The notes beneath the pieces are model-generated. The model searched no databases. It was not told the origin of the DNA and saw only the letters and a program-made list of their open reading frames with translations. A DNA stretch of 64,000 nucleotides from NCBI RefSeq assembly GCF_015471405.1, contig NZ_BLVZ01000002.1:372001-436000 (forward strand). The letters run 5' to 3'. Of the stretch, positions 46,679-55,543 are shown in pieces. The position numbers were made by a program, and so were the translations under genes. Source of the DNA: Pseudomonas cichorii (GTDB lineage Bacteria; Pseudomonadota; Gammaproteobacteria; Pseudomonadales; Pseudomonadaceae). Positions within the stretch are counted from its first letter, which is position 1. Every line of letters begins with the position of its first letter.

Positions 46679-46680
46679 AT
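46651..46680. repeat. Candidate transposase-binding repeats at the prophage left end
   Basis: GATAAAT occurs at 46651-46657 and 46674-46680, exactly 23 bp apart, within wider similarity (GAGATAAATACAGAGG and AAGATAAATGTGGGAT). They begin 13 bp inside the proposed TGT terminus, as expected for end sites recognised by a Mu-type transposase. Confidence 0.45.
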
Positions 46681-46766
46681 GTGGGATATGAAGGGAGAAC
46701 ATGGGAAAGGTTGGGATAGAGGATGCAAAACCATTGCATTGGTCGCAATGGCTTTGAGTGCGGACT

Positions 46767-47132
46767 TCAGACGTCCATCGGACCAAACATATCGCTCTGA
46801 CGCTTGGCGACTTCCTCCTTTCTGACGGTTTTGATGATCTTGTAAACCCACACCAGCGAGATTGAGTACTTCCGCGCCAAATCACTGTGATTGGAGCCGT
46901 TGAAGTCGTTGTACACCTGCAGATCTCGGCGGCTTAGTCGGATTGACTGTCCCATTGGAACGTAGATGTTTTGGCCACCCCAGTGGGATGCAATCCGTTC
47001 GGCCACCTCACGACCCACCTGGTCAGCTCGCTCCTTATCCAGCTTGGTCAGCTCGACAAGAGCATGAGATATCTGCTCTGCCAGATCCGTCAGCAGCTCA
47101 GGTGCCTTGCTGCGCGATTTGCTCATACTCAT
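46767..47132 (-). CDS. mor: Mor-family transcription activator
   Basis: 121 residues. The C-terminal Mor/C helix-turn-helix fold is visible: HSDLARKYSISLVWVYKIIKTVRKEE (about residues 80-107). In Mu, Mor activates the middle promoter and so the late activator. It is the last gene of the leftward early operon, about 130 bp from the prophage end, and it overlaps gemA by 4 bp (ATGA). An unusual point is that the late genes it should serve are 10 kb away on the other strand. Confidence 0.87.
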   Translation of the reverse strand: MSMSKSRSKAPELLTDLAEQISHALVELTKLDKERADQVGREVAERIASHWGGQNIYVPMGQSIRLSRRDLQVYNDFNGSNHSDLARKYSISLVWVYKIIKTVRKEEVAKRQSDMFGPMDV

Positions 47133-47584
47133 ATAGGCTCCTGCAAGCGTGAGCTCTGCTTACCTGCGCGCTGCTCCCACTGCTTGAGGTTCTCGATAAC
47201 CTGACCGGCCTGAGCGATTGTCAGCCATTGCAGCGCCTTAACGCCTGTCATCGTGCACACGAACTTAGCTAGCGCCGACTCTGACGAATCTCGAACAACT
47301 CCAGCAGCGTGCAGGCCCAGCCACATAGACCTGATTTTCTTCGACTGGGCATCGCCAGCCATCGGGCGAACCGATTTTTTGTTTGGACGTACCTTGAAAC
47401 CTTTGGCTTTGAGCTGTTCCAAAACCAGCTTCAGCTTTGGAATGCTCAAATCTGCTGTCGAAGTGACGCCACCCAACTGTTTCATGCCAGCAAGCATCAG
47501 TCGGTAGGTATCGGGCTCCATGCCCAGCTCGCGGCGGCCCACATGGATCAGCTTGATCAGTTGCAACCTTTCATCTGTACTCAT
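47129..47584 (-). CDS. gemA: GemA/Gp16-family phage regulatory protein
   Basis: 151 residues. The N-terminus KLIHVGRRELGMEPDTYRLMLAGMKQLGGVTSTADLSIPKLKLVLEQLKAKGF is the family hallmark. In Mu, GemA modulates host gene expression and DNA topology. The gene is coupled by 4-bp overlaps to both neighbours. Confidence 0.88.
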   Translation of the reverse strand: MSTDERLQLIKLIHVGRRELGMEPDTYRLMLAGMKQLGGVTSTADLSIPKLKLVLEQLKAKGFKVRPNKKSVRPMAGDAQSKKIRSMWLGLHAAGVVRDSSESALAKFVCTMTGVKALQWLTIAQAGQVIENLKQWEQRAGKQSSRLQEPI

Positions 47585-48135
47585 GCCTCATCCCCCAAGG
47601 CCGCGATGCGGCGCTCTCCTTCTTCTGCAGTACAAATCCCAAGCAGAACGTCACTTTTGATTCGGCCAACATTTTCCTGGTGCACTTGCTGCACAGTCAT
47701 GCTGGATTTTGAGCGACCCGGCGTCACTGGCTGTGCCTTGATCACCGCTGCAGGGTCGTTGGCTATGCCATACACCACAGCGCGCAGGTAATGGTGGGTG
47801 TCCAGCGGAAGCGTCAGGCGCTCCCGCTGAGTCAGCATTTGATCAATGCCTGCTGCCCACATTGCTGGAGTCGCCGGCTTTGATTCAGCAGTCCGAGCGT
47901 CACGGGTGACCGAGCCGGTTTTGACCAAGGCCATCAGTTCCTCAACCAGTTTGATAGCGCGGCTGGTGCGCAAGCCGCGCTTGGCTGGGCTGAACAACCG
48001 TAGGTAACCGAGGACCGCCCGGCCGAGGCGCGGTTCGATATCAGCGAACTGGGCAGCCAAGCGCTTTCCCTCATCATCTAAGAACCCGGCTTCCAGAGGG
48101 AACTGCTCGCCGCAACAAGGGCATTGAACTCGCAT
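47581..48135 (-). CDS. Phage early protein with N-terminal cysteine pair
   Basis: 184 residues. An N-terminal CPCCG motif looks like half of a zinc ribbon. The rest is helical, with KRGLRTSRAIKLVEELMALV near the middle. It starts directly at the stop of the DUF2786 gene (GGGGGTTTGA-ATG), one of the repeated junctions in this phage. No firm family name; it sits in the position of small early accessory genes of Mu-like phages. Confidence 0.65.
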   Translation of the reverse strand: MRVQCPCCGEQFPLEAGFLDDEGKRLAAQFADIEPRLGRAVLGYLRLFSPAKRGLRTSRAIKLVEELMALVKTGSVTRDARTAESKPATPAMWAAGIDQMLTQRERLTLPLDTHHYLRAVVYGIANDPAAVIKAQPVTPGRSKSSMTVQQVHQENVGRIKSDVLLGICTAEEGERRIAALGDEA

Positions 48136-48825
48136 TCAAACCCCCATCGTCAGCCGGGCACGAGGCTCATGGCTTACCGCTCGGTGCAACTGAGCGGATT
48201 TTCCAGCCTGGTAGCCAGCATCTGCCGCTGACTCATCCCGTGACTTGAGCTTGCGCCGCTTGATTTCTGCCTTTTCCAGTTCAGGATGGTGCTTTTCAAT
48301 ATAGGCTTCGATCGCCTCGGCAATGTTGTCTTCAACACCGGAAAATTCGTCGATTTTCTGGTGTACGGCATCAATCCAGGCATTGGCAAATGCGTCCCCA
48401 CGCGCTGTTTTTGTCGACCGCTTGCACCGTTTCTGCGTGTCCAGGTATTCACGGCGAGCCTTCTGCAGTTGCCGGACCAGCACCTGATAGGCATAACCGG
48501 TCAATTCGGGAGCCGCAGCGCAGCCGATCAGGATGAAGCGTGAAGCACTTAAGGGGCTTGTCTGAATGATCAGTCGGGTACCGAAAGCTAGGCTGCATAC
48601 TTGGGCCAGGCGAACACGCCAGGCCGGAGGAGGCCCCTCTGATCCTGCCAGGATCGACACCTCGCACGCCATGCTGGCCAGCACGTCGCCCATCTCCAAG
48701 CTGTACATGTCCATCAGCTTGCGCGCGTGGCGTAGCGCCGTTTCTGCCTCATTGGGGTTGCTGGTTTTGGACTTGGCCATCTCCAGGCACTTTTTTATTT
48801 TATCGAGGATACGATTCTCTTCCAT
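48136..48825 (-). CDS. DUF2786-domain phage protein
   Basis: 229 residues from ATG 48825. The N-terminal DUF2786 pattern is ILDKIKKCLEMAKSKTSNPNEAETALRHARKLMDMYSLEMGDV. The middle part is hydrophobic-amphipathic, and the C-terminus is highly basic. DUF2786 occurs in many phage and plasmid genes of unknown role. The longer frame to 48867 overlaps the preceding gene without a ribosome site. Confidence 0.8.
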   Translation of the reverse strand: MEENRILDKIKKCLEMAKSKTSNPNEAETALRHARKLMDMYSLEMGDVLASMACEVSILAGSEGPPPAWRVRLAQVCSLAFGTRLIIQTSPLSASRFILIGCAAAPELTGYAYQVLVRQLQKARREYLDTQKRCKRSTKTARGDAFANAWIDAVHQKIDEFSGVEDNIAEAIEAYIEKHHPELEKAEIKRRKLKSRDESAADAGYQAGKSAQLHRAVSHEPRARLTMGV

Positions 48826-48826
48826 G

Positions 48827-49057
48827 TCACACCCCCAAGACTTGTTTGAAATGGAACCGAAGATCAATGGTGTTTTTTATTCCAGCGCTTTTGAGCGGCT
48901 CGACCCTTTCGACCTCATTCATAGGGCAGATTTTTCTTACCAAGGCTTCGGCCGCATGTTGCCCACTGATCGAAGAAGACGCTTTTGCCTTATGACCAGA
49001 TGCGGAAGCGTGGTATGCCCCCGTCGAGTAACGTAAACGAATAATGATTGACTGCAT
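48827..49057 (-). CDS. Small phage early protein
   Basis: 76 residues starting at 49057 (MQSIIIRLRYSTGAYHASASG). It has a basic beginning, one CP motif and ends HFKQVLGV. Its start and its end both use the GGGGGTGTGA-C-ATG junction. No recognised domain. Confidence 0.6.
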   Translation of the reverse strand: MQSIIIRLRYSTGAYHASASGHKAKASSSISGQHAAEALVRKICPMNEVERVEPLKSAGIKNTIDLRFHFKQVLGV

Positions 49058-49058
49058 G

Positions 49059-49685
49059 TCACACCCCCGCGATATCGAGGCTGATTGGGCGGTACTGATC
49101 GGAGTCTCCGACTCGCTCATATACGCGGATGTAGGATTTAGAGCCCACCACTTGGCATGCCTCTCCGATCGCTGTCATTGCTCGCTGCCAGCGTTCGTCC
49201 TTGATATCCAAGCGCCGCAATGCAAGAACTCGTGCAGTACGGATCTCGCCCTGAGCGTCAGTGCGGAACGCATCATTCGCTAGAGTCGCCACTTCCGGGC
49301 GGGCACCTTCAGTCCAATCGCGTAGGCATTCATCGATCAATGCACGTGCTGCCTGCAGGCGTTCATCGAACGCAATAGATTCCTGCACAGCACGCTGGAT
49401 CTTGAAGCGACCGTCGAAGCTGTAGAGGGTGACGTTGCCCTTTTTTCCGCCCAATTTAACGGCATATTGCTCGGCGCTCAGCTCAACGAAAGCCTCGATA
49501 TCGCCGAATGCGCCAGCTTTGAAAGTGGTCAGTTCGCTATTAATTTTGTCTGCGCGCTGAACCAGATCGCGCACTAAGCGATCGCGCTCCACATCAATCG
49601 GTTTGATCATGCTTTCGTGAACGAGACGACCTTGTGCGTCCTGCCAGAAGCCTACGGGGATCGGCGTTTTTTGGGTGTTAGACAT
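49059..49685 (-). CDS. DUF3164-family phage protein
   Basis: 208 residues. The family is recognised by the N-terminal PVGFWQDAQGRLVHESMIKPIDVERDRLV, then AFVELSAEQYAVKLGGKKGNVTLYSFDGRFKIQRAV and a C-terminal helical part. It occurs in the early regions of many transposable phages. The biochemical role is unknown. Confidence 0.83.
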   Translation of the reverse strand: MSNTQKTPIPVGFWQDAQGRLVHESMIKPIDVERDRLVRDLVQRADKINSELTTFKAGAFGDIEAFVELSAEQYAVKLGGKKGNVTLYSFDGRFKIQRAVQESIAFDERLQAARALIDECLRDWTEGARPEVATLANDAFRTDAQGEIRTARVLALRRLDIKDERWQRAMTAIGEACQVVGSKSYIRVYERVGDSDQYRPISLDIAGV

Positions 49686-50157
49686 GATGTTCTTCCTTTA
49701 TAAGAGCTTGAAGTTGGAGTGACGCAGATCGGCAAGTGTCGTCGATCTTCAGGTCGTGCTCCTGCACCACCACACGCTCAAATCCCCCTTGTTTGTCATA
49801 GACGGTGATCATCCAGCCGCTCACTCTGTTGAAGCCGATTTCCAGCCATAAGAACGGCTTGATCATGAGTGCAGCTTCAAAATCAACCAGCAAGTCTGAC
49901 AGGGGCACAACGTGCGCCCCCGCCAAGGCCTGAAGGGAATGCAGTACCTGGTCAAGGTGATCTGCTGCATCTGAAAAACGACCTTCGGAAGTAGCTGCTC
50001 GGGTTAACTTGATTGAATCCGTGGCATTTGATGAGCCTCGTACATGCTCAAGAAGCACTGCGACATGCTCCATAGCCTCTTGCCAAAAAATGGTTGGAGT
50101 TTCAGATCTGACGGCTGTAGTCAGGGTGTCAATTGAGGTTTTCAGAGCCTGATTCAT
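49678..50157 (-). CDS. Phage hypothetical protein
   Basis: 159 residues, alpha-helical, no cysteine-rich motif. It starts MNQALKTSIDTL and ends with HHV, overlapping the DUF3164 start by 8 bp. Its start overlaps the stop of the next upstream gene. I do not recognise a family. Confidence 0.6.
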   Translation of the reverse strand: MNQALKTSIDTLTTAVRSETPTIFWQEAMEHVAVLLEHVRGSSNATDSIKLTRAATSEGRFSDAADHLDQVLHSLQALAGAHVVPLSDLLVDFEAALMIKPFLWLEIGFNRVSGWMITVYDKQGGFERVVVQEHDLKIDDTCRSASLQLQALIKEEHHV

Positions 50158-50444
50158 CAGTGAGTCTGCCTTGCAGCTTGTGCTACTTTCTGCTCTTGGT
50201 AGTGAGCAGCAAGACGCTGCATCTCGTTGTAAATTTCGCTGTAGTTTTCCGATATCTGCAGCTTGGCCAGCCTCACCAAAATTGCATCAAGTGCGTGAAC
50301 TTGCTCTTTGAGCTCAATGATCTTCAGGTCTTTACCGAACAGGTCATCGTTGGCCCGTTTCAGCTCAGCGCGCACTTGGTGTTCACTCAAAAGATCCGGG
50401 TTACAGAGGGTTGAGCAGGCATGAAAAACAATGGATTCGCTCAT
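50157..50444 (-). CDS. Small phage hypothetical protein
   Basis: 95 residues with a likely coiled coil (ELKRANDDLFGKDLKIIELKEQVHALDAILVRL). It overlaps both neighbours by 1-4 bp. No family recognised. Confidence 0.6.
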   Translation of the reverse strand: MSESIVFHACSTLCNPDLLSEHQVRAELKRANDDLFGKDLKIIELKEQVHALDAILVRLAKLQISENYSEIYNEMQRLAAHYQEQKVAQAARQTH

Positions 50445-50758
50445 TTGTCCTGCTCCTTTACACGTGAGAACCAGGACACGTTCATATCGCGTATGCGTAC
50501 TGAATGGCGGGTGTGGAGCCCGCTGGTTTTGCTGCTCTGACTACGGATCTCATGACCAAAGCGGCGTGAAATAATGTCCAGGTCATCACCTGAGATCACG
50601 ATGCGTTTATCCAGGAAGTTCAGCGAACGGATATTGGCACCCGCATCGCGAAGATCCCGAGTCAATTGGTTGAACGCAGCGAGCATGGGTTGGAAGTCAT
50701 GAGCCAGAAGGCTCAGTGGTGGCTTGGGCTGTGGTGGTACGAGGTACAGGTGTGCCAT
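50441..50758 (-). CDS. Small phage hypothetical protein
   Basis: 105 residues, starting MAHLYLVPPQPKPP. Its start is preceded by GGGGGTGTGA-G, the junction seen at several places in this phage. It may bind DNA or protein; no domain recognised. Confidence 0.6.
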   Translation of the reverse strand: MAHLYLVPPQPKPPLSLLAHDFQPMLAAFNQLTRDLRDAGANIRSLNFLDKRIVISGDDLDIISRRFGHEIRSQSSKTSGLHTRHSVRIRDMNVSWFSRVKEQDK

Positions 50759-50759
50759 C

Positions 50760-51944
50760 TCACACCCCCTTTACGACGTCAGCATTGACTACAGGCACGC
50801 CCAGCTCGGCGGCAAGATTCAACGCTGCGATAACCAGATTGCCGATGGCCAGCGGGTACAGGAGCGAAACGGCCTCATCGCGGCCACCGCGACGTGCGAC
50901 CTGAGAAAGACGTGCAGCAATAGCCTGGACGCCGCTCTCGTCGATGACTTGGCGCATGTCTTTGCCTGCTCGCTCAAATTTGAACCAGAGAAACTCTTCC
51001 AGGCGCTGCCCTTCAATCGGCGGCAGCGTTACGCGCTCGCAGCGCTGCACAACCTCGCGCACGTCGGCGTTACGCTCGGAGAGTTTCACGGCCAGTTCCG
51101 GCTGTCCGATTATGATGATGCTGACCAGTTTGGTGAACCCGATCTCCAGTTCCAGGATGCGCTTGAGGTGTTTGAGGGTCGGGATCGGCAGGCTGTGGGC
51201 CTCTTCGATGACCAAGCAGTGCCGGTAACCCGCAGCATGTGACTCTTTTAACACCCGGTGGAGTTGAGCGAAGCGAGCCTCAGGGCTGCTCTTGGCCTTT
51301 TCCAGTGGCGCGACTGCAGCCATCATGGATTCGGCGATATGGGTGCTCTTCAGCGACTTGCCCTTGGTATCGTTGTCCTCAGACGCCAGCACGTAGGGTT
51401 CAATGATGATCACCGGGTCGTTGTTTTCGACCAGTCGGTTGATGAGATCGCGGCGCAAAGTGCTCTTGCCAGCGCCTGACTCGCCTTCGACCGCCATAAA
51501 GCCACCGTGGCGCGCCACCTGATACATCGCTTCTCGAACGTAGCGAATGTCGGGGCTGACCCACATGTCCTTGGCGTCCTGCAGCTCATCGAAAGGATCT
51601 CTGAAAAGGCCAAAAGCTTTACGTGTAGCTGCCTTCAGGGTCTGTTTTGGTAGTAGCATGGGTTCGTCCTCCCCGGACGGCTCTTCATTAAGGGCCGGAC
51701 CTGCCGTGTTGGCGCACGGTGGGTCCACTTTTTCAAATACATCTGCAACGTCAGCATCATTGGCCCCGGACTCGACCAAAAACGCACGAATGCGTCCCTG
51801 CAGGTCTTCACTGTCCAGGCTGCGGGGCCACTGGCCGTGATTGATCAACTGGGCGACAGTGGCCGGGCTGACCTTCAGCGCCTCGGCCAAGGCCGATTGA
51901 GGCCGGCCCACCCCCTGCAATACAGACTTGAGTTTCAACATCAT
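50760..51944 (-). CDS. MuB-like transposition ATPase
   Basis: 394 residues. An N-terminal helix-turn-helix (SALAEALKVSPATVAQLINHGQWP) is followed by an AAA ATPase domain: Walker A GESGAGKSTL (about residue 153), Walker B RHCLVIEEAHSLP, and a sensor region near IIIIGQPELA. MuB-type proteins bind target DNA, activate the transposase and steer it away from bound DNA. The start overlaps the stop of transposase A behind the canonical GGAGGTGA. Confidence 0.9.
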   Translation of the reverse strand: MMLKLKSVLQGVGRPQSALAEALKVSPATVAQLINHGQWPRSLDSEDLQGRIRAFLVESGANDADVADVFEKVDPPCANTAGPALNEEPSGEDEPMLLPKQTLKAATRKAFGLFRDPFDELQDAKDMWVSPDIRYVREAMYQVARHGGFMAVEGESGAGKSTLRRDLINRLVENNDPVIIIEPYVLASEDNDTKGKSLKSTHIAESMMAAVAPLEKAKSSPEARFAQLHRVLKESHAAGYRHCLVIEEAHSLPIPTLKHLKRILELEIGFTKLVSIIIIGQPELAVKLSERNADVREVVQRCERVTLPPIEGQRLEEFLWFKFERAGKDMRQVIDESGVQAIAARLSQVARRGGRDEAVSLLYPLAIGNLVIAALNLAAELGVPVVNADVVKGV

Positions 51945-53716
51945 TCACCTCCTACGGCGCGTACCAGGGCGAGTGCCGGGCGAGCTGTTTCTGCAGGTGC
52001 GCTCAATTCGGCCTCAATGGCATTAAGTTGGTCTTGAGGAACACCTTCAGGGAATTTGCGCTGCAACCAGGCAAACGACTCGCCCGACCAGGTGGTGCCC
52101 AGGCGGGAGCGAAGTTGCTTCGCGGCTTCGACGTGGGTCAGTGGGGCCAGCTCAATCGAGGGCGCGTTGACGTTCATCGAAGTGCCGCGACGTGGCATGT
52201 ACGAAGGCAGTAAAGTGTCGGTGACGTGTTTGTGCGGATCGATCTGGCCACCAAACGGCACAGCCTTGGCCTTGCGTGCTGCCTCGGCCTCAGCTTCGCT
52301 ATTGGTTCCGGTTGCAATTTGCTCCAGGACCTTGCGGGACTGCTGAGCTGGCGTTTCGGCGTGGTGTTTGTGCTGTTCACCAATCGTGGCCGAGGTTTCA
52401 GCGAAGCCGAACTGGTCCACCCCAATCCTGTCGATCACGTGGTAATGCTCACGCCCGTCATCACCTACCAGCACCGCGATGGCTGTGTCTTTGTCTCGCC
52501 AGCAATTGCGGGTGATCAGCAGTTGCTCGCCGACCATTACGCCCGGCACCGTGCTGACATCAAATTGAGTGCCCCGAAAGTTCACGCGCAGAAGGTTGGT
52601 TACTTTGCGGGTTTCTGGCGTGCTGACGGCCAGCTCGCGGCAGACTTCGACGGCGGGAGCCAGGCGAAGCTGATCGGCGGTGATGAGTTGCCAGACGCCA
52701 AATCTGGTGCGTTGGGTGCGTGTATGGATAGAGGTTGCGTTGTAGTAGCGCATCCACTGGCCTGCCCAGCCGTTGATCTGTGCCAGGCTTTCAGCGGATT
52801 GGAGTTTGAGCGCGCTCTCGAACTCCCGCTCGACTATGTTGTGCGCTTGCTCGACTTGGCCCTTGGCGCGTGCGTTGCCGACCTGGTTGATCACCAGCTC
52901 AATGCTCATAGCCCGGCACAGGTTGCGGAAGATGCCACTGGTCATTGCTGCGCCAGGGTCGGTCATCAGCATCCAGGGGACGCCGTGAAACGGATCTGCT
53001 GCGTGGCGCTTCTGCATGGCATTAATCAGCACCGTACAGAGGTTCTCGGCAGACTCAGCACCCAGAACGTATTCCAGGTACAGCGTACCGCTCGTGTGGT
53101 CTGTGATCACGTAGCGCCACAGTCGTTGGCGCTCGATCTTCTTCAGATTGCCCGGCTTGCCTTCGTAGAACTCCGACTGGCTCATGGCTCGCGCACCATC
53201 GTCCGCCAGATAGAACTGGGTCGAGATCGAGGCGTCGATCTGCCAGACATGGTTTGGGTGCTTGCTCGCCAGGGAGACAGCCGGTGCATCTTGCAGAAGT
53301 TGTTCCGGGTGCAGTTTGTAAGTGCGAAGTGCGCGAGTAATGGCCCCGCAAGACAGCGGCTTAAACTCACCCGTCACTTCATCCACCCGACCGGCCAAAA
53401 TCATGTTGTTGCTGCGTAGGCGCTCGACCGCACGCTCAATGGTCGAGAGCTGTTTGTTGTTTGCACGGATGGACTCCAGCAGCATGGCCGAGATCAACCG
53501 TGCTTCCGCAACAGGCAACGCACTGTTACCAGCGTCGTTGCGGCGTTTGCGTGGTTTGATGTTCACGGAGACCTCCTTGAGCTTGCGCTGCAGGGTTTGC
53601 AGCGAGACGCCCATTTCAACGGCGCCGTCCTTGTAGATCAGCGTGCGCTGGCCATGAGGCGCGCTTGCGGCACGCTGGGCGATCTGCACCAGTTGCTGGG
53701 TTTGAATGGGCGTCAT
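51941..53716 (-). CDS. MuA-like DDE transposase
   Basis: 591 residues. The catalytic triad is visible: D in HVWQIDASIST (about residue 175), D in MLMTDPGAAMTSG (about 250) and E in AKGQVEQAHNIVEREF (about 290). A Mu-transposase C-terminal beta-barrel follows. An N-terminal helix-turn-helix region binds the phage ends. It catalyses replicative transposition and integration and works with MuB. The length is a bit below Mu A (663). Confidence 0.93.
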   Translation of the reverse strand: MTPIQTQQLVQIAQRAASAPHGQRTLIYKDGAVEMGVSLQTLQRKLKEVSVNIKPRKRRNDAGNSALPVAEARLISAMLLESIRANNKQLSTIERAVERLRSNNMILAGRVDEVTGEFKPLSCGAITRALRTYKLHPEQLLQDAPAVSLASKHPNHVWQIDASISTQFYLADDGARAMSQSEFYEGKPGNLKKIERQRLWRYVITDHTSGTLYLEYVLGAESAENLCTVLINAMQKRHAADPFHGVPWMLMTDPGAAMTSGIFRNLCRAMSIELVINQVGNARAKGQVEQAHNIVEREFESALKLQSAESLAQINGWAGQWMRYYNATSIHTRTQRTRFGVWQLITADQLRLAPAVEVCRELAVSTPETRKVTNLLRVNFRGTQFDVSTVPGVMVGEQLLITRNCWRDKDTAIAVLVGDDGREHYHVIDRIGVDQFGFAETSATIGEQHKHHAETPAQQSRKVLEQIATGTNSEAEAEAARKAKAVPFGGQIDPHKHVTDTLLPSYMPRRGTSMNVNAPSIELAPLTHVEAAKQLRSRLGTTWSGESFAWLQRKFPEGVPQDQLNAIEAELSAPAETARPALALVRAVGGE

Positions 53717-53719
53717 AGG

Positions 53720-54643
53720 TCAGGCCTGATCCATCCAGACTGGAGCGCCTTCGAGCTTGGTCGGCAAGTGGAACTCGCTACGCACCTCGCCCAAGGTGAT
53801 TTCCAGTTGACGTATTAAGCTGGCCTCGAATAGGAAGCGCTGGTCATCACTTTCGATCTGCAGTTCTGCGAGCTTGGAAAAGGCCTCGCGTATAGAGCCG
53901 CGAATGATGGCTTCTGCCTCATACGCAACTGCCGTGGCTTCTTTGCGAAGTTCAGTAATGGTTTCGCTGGCAGGCTGGGCCTGGATGCGTTTGCGCGTCT
54001 TCTCCAGTTCCTGACGTGTCTTGTCCAACTCGGCGGTCTTGGTGGCCATGACCTTGGACTGCGCCTCATAGTCAGCATTGGTCTCGTCCAGGCGCTGGGT
54101 CAGCGTTTCTTTATCTTTGGCGTGCTTGGCGATGATTTCCTCAGCAAGGTCCAAAAAGGCTTCCTTGTCGCCAGTCTCTGCTACCGCTATCAGAGCGGCC
54201 TGCGAGTCTTCAGGCAGGCGGCGGTATTGGCGCATTTCACGGTAGCCGATGCCCATGCTGCTCATGCTTTCGAGAGCGGCCTCGCCAAACGAGCGAAGGT
54301 TGTGAATATCTTCATTGACTTTGGGGGCCGACGACCCCAGCAAGCTGCAGAACTCCTCCCAAGTCCCCTTCAAACCGCGACCGTCGCGGTCAAGCATTCC
54401 TGCCAGTGCCTGATAAAGCTTGTGTTCTTTGACGTGAGCCATCTTTGAAACCGCGACGGTCGCGGTGAACTTACCAATTGCATCGGCCATCTGTGCCTGA
54501 CCCAGTAGCTGGTTGACCAGGTCACGTTCGTTGCTGTGAGTGCCAATCATCGAAGCCATCAGGTTCTGGCTGGTGGTCAAAGCTTCGGCATCGAGTGGAG
54601 CCAGTTCAACCTTCGGTGTTACATCCAGTTTTGTACGCGCCAT
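53720..54643 (-). CDS. Phage early protein with long coiled coil
   Basis: 307 residues. The middle (about residues 180-245) is a long heptad-rich segment (EIIAKHAKDKETLTQRLDETNADYEAQ and on) flanked by helical domains. The N-terminal half contains TWEEFCSLLGSSAPKVNEDIHNLRSFGE, which resembles a small DNA-binding fold. It precedes the transposase in the leftward operon, where comparable phages carry regulators or partition-like proteins. No name is justified. Confidence 0.6.
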   Translation of the reverse strand: MARTKLDVTPKVELAPLDAEALTTSQNLMASMIGTHSNERDLVNQLLGQAQMADAIGKFTATVAVSKMAHVKEHKLYQALAGMLDRDGRGLKGTWEEFCSLLGSSAPKVNEDIHNLRSFGEAALESMSSMGIGYREMRQYRRLPEDSQAALIAVAETGDKEAFLDLAEEIIAKHAKDKETLTQRLDETNADYEAQSKVMATKTAELDKTRQELEKTRKRIQAQPASETITELRKEATAVAYEAEAIIRGSIREAFSKLAELQIESDDQRFLFEASLIRQLEITLGEVRSEFHLPTKLEGAPVWMDQA

Positions 54644-54653
54644 CTTGGTTTCC

Positions 54654-54956
54654 TTAGTTCATCGAGCCAGCAGCGATGCGCTGGTTAATTTCCTGCATGC
54701 GGCCCTGCAGACGGGCCATGTGTTCGGCGTGAGCCTGGGCGATTTGCAACATGCCGACTGAATGCGCGAACCGTCCATTGTCCAGCTTGACTGCCAAGCC
54801 CTCTTCAATGAGGGTCTGCATGGCACGAGTAATGTTGCTGGGGCTGTCACCCGCCAGCTGAGCCAGCTCGGTGTTGCTAAGCCCAGTGATCGTGTGGCCC
54901 TTGAGGGCTTTCAAAACGCGCAGCACGCGTGCAGAGGCCGAGATCGACACGCTCAT
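54654..54956 (-). CDS. IclR-type winged-helix regulator
   Basis: 100 residues. The winged helix-turn-helix is clear: SARVLRVLKALKGHTITGLSNTELAQLAGDSPSNITRAMQTLIEEGLAVKLDNG. There is no effector domain; the short C-terminus is a helix. It probably controls early genes. It overlaps the gene before it by 4 bp. Confidence 0.78.
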   Translation of the reverse strand: MSVSISASARVLRVLKALKGHTITGLSNTELAQLAGDSPSNITRAMQTLIEEGLAVKLDNGRFAHSVGMLQIAQAHAEHMARLQGRMQEINQRIAAGSMN

Positions 54957-55432
54957 GGCTGATCTCCCAGTTCAAGTTGCGGAGTTTGGGTTTGGGCAAC
55001 ATTCCCGTTGTGCCAAGCAAGGGCTTCCATAGCGGCCTTGATTGCTGCAAGGGTGGGTTCTACTTCTGCGTTCTTTGAGTAGAAGGCCAGAAGCTTTCCG
55101 GCAGCGGCGGTCAGCAGTTCCTGAAGTGCTTGCGTGTCTTCCGCTGAACACTTGCGACCGGATGGCATTTCGATTGTCAGTCGCCCCGCGCTCGCGGCAA
55201 TCCAGCGTGTGACATAGTCACAGCCACAGGCGCGCTCAAAGGGGCGGATGAGAGTCGCGGGCATGCGTCCGGTCTGAAACCACTTATAAAGAGCCCAGTG
55301 GTCGGCCAGCCCCATCTCAGCGGCAATTCGCTCGACGCTGAGTTTGTGCTGCTCACGAGCAAAGTCCTTGCATAGCTCAAGTGCATGACGGAGCGATGTG
55401 GGCTGGAGGTTCTTCCAGCGGCGTCGGCTCAT
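54953..55432 (-). CDS. CII-like phage regulator
   Basis: 159 residues from ATG 55432. The N-terminal half (SLRHALELCKDFAREQHKLSVERIAAEMGLADHWALYKWFQTGRMPATLIRPFERACGCDYVTRWIA) has the look of a helix-turn-helix DNA-binding domain of CII type, with two neighbouring cysteines. Its promoter region (55433-55543) holds an inverted repeat with the TGCAAA motif. Function inferred. Confidence 0.6.
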   Translation of the reverse strand: MSRRRWKNLQPTSLRHALELCKDFAREQHKLSVERIAAEMGLADHWALYKWFQTGRMPATLIRPFERACGCDYVTRWIAASAGRLTIEMPSGRKCSAEDTQALQELLTAAAGKLLAFYSKNAEVEPTLAAIKAAMEALAWHNGNVAQTQTPQLELGDQP

Positions 55433-55482
55433 TGGAATGCCCTCAAAACAGACACTTCCAAACAAAAAAGGGATTTGCGCCT

Positions 55483-55499
55483 ATGCAAAAGGTTTGCAT
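55483..55499. promoter_or_regulatory. Phage operator candidate, inverted repeat ATGCAAA-AGG-TTTGCAT
   Basis: A perfect 7-bp inverted repeat with a 3-bp spacer between two divergent phage genes. The TGCAAA half-site recurs in the repressor/Ner intergenic region. Confidence 0.55.
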
Positions 55500-55543
55500 C
55501 TACAGCAATCTTTTCAGGTAAATTGACATACGGAGTCATGACA

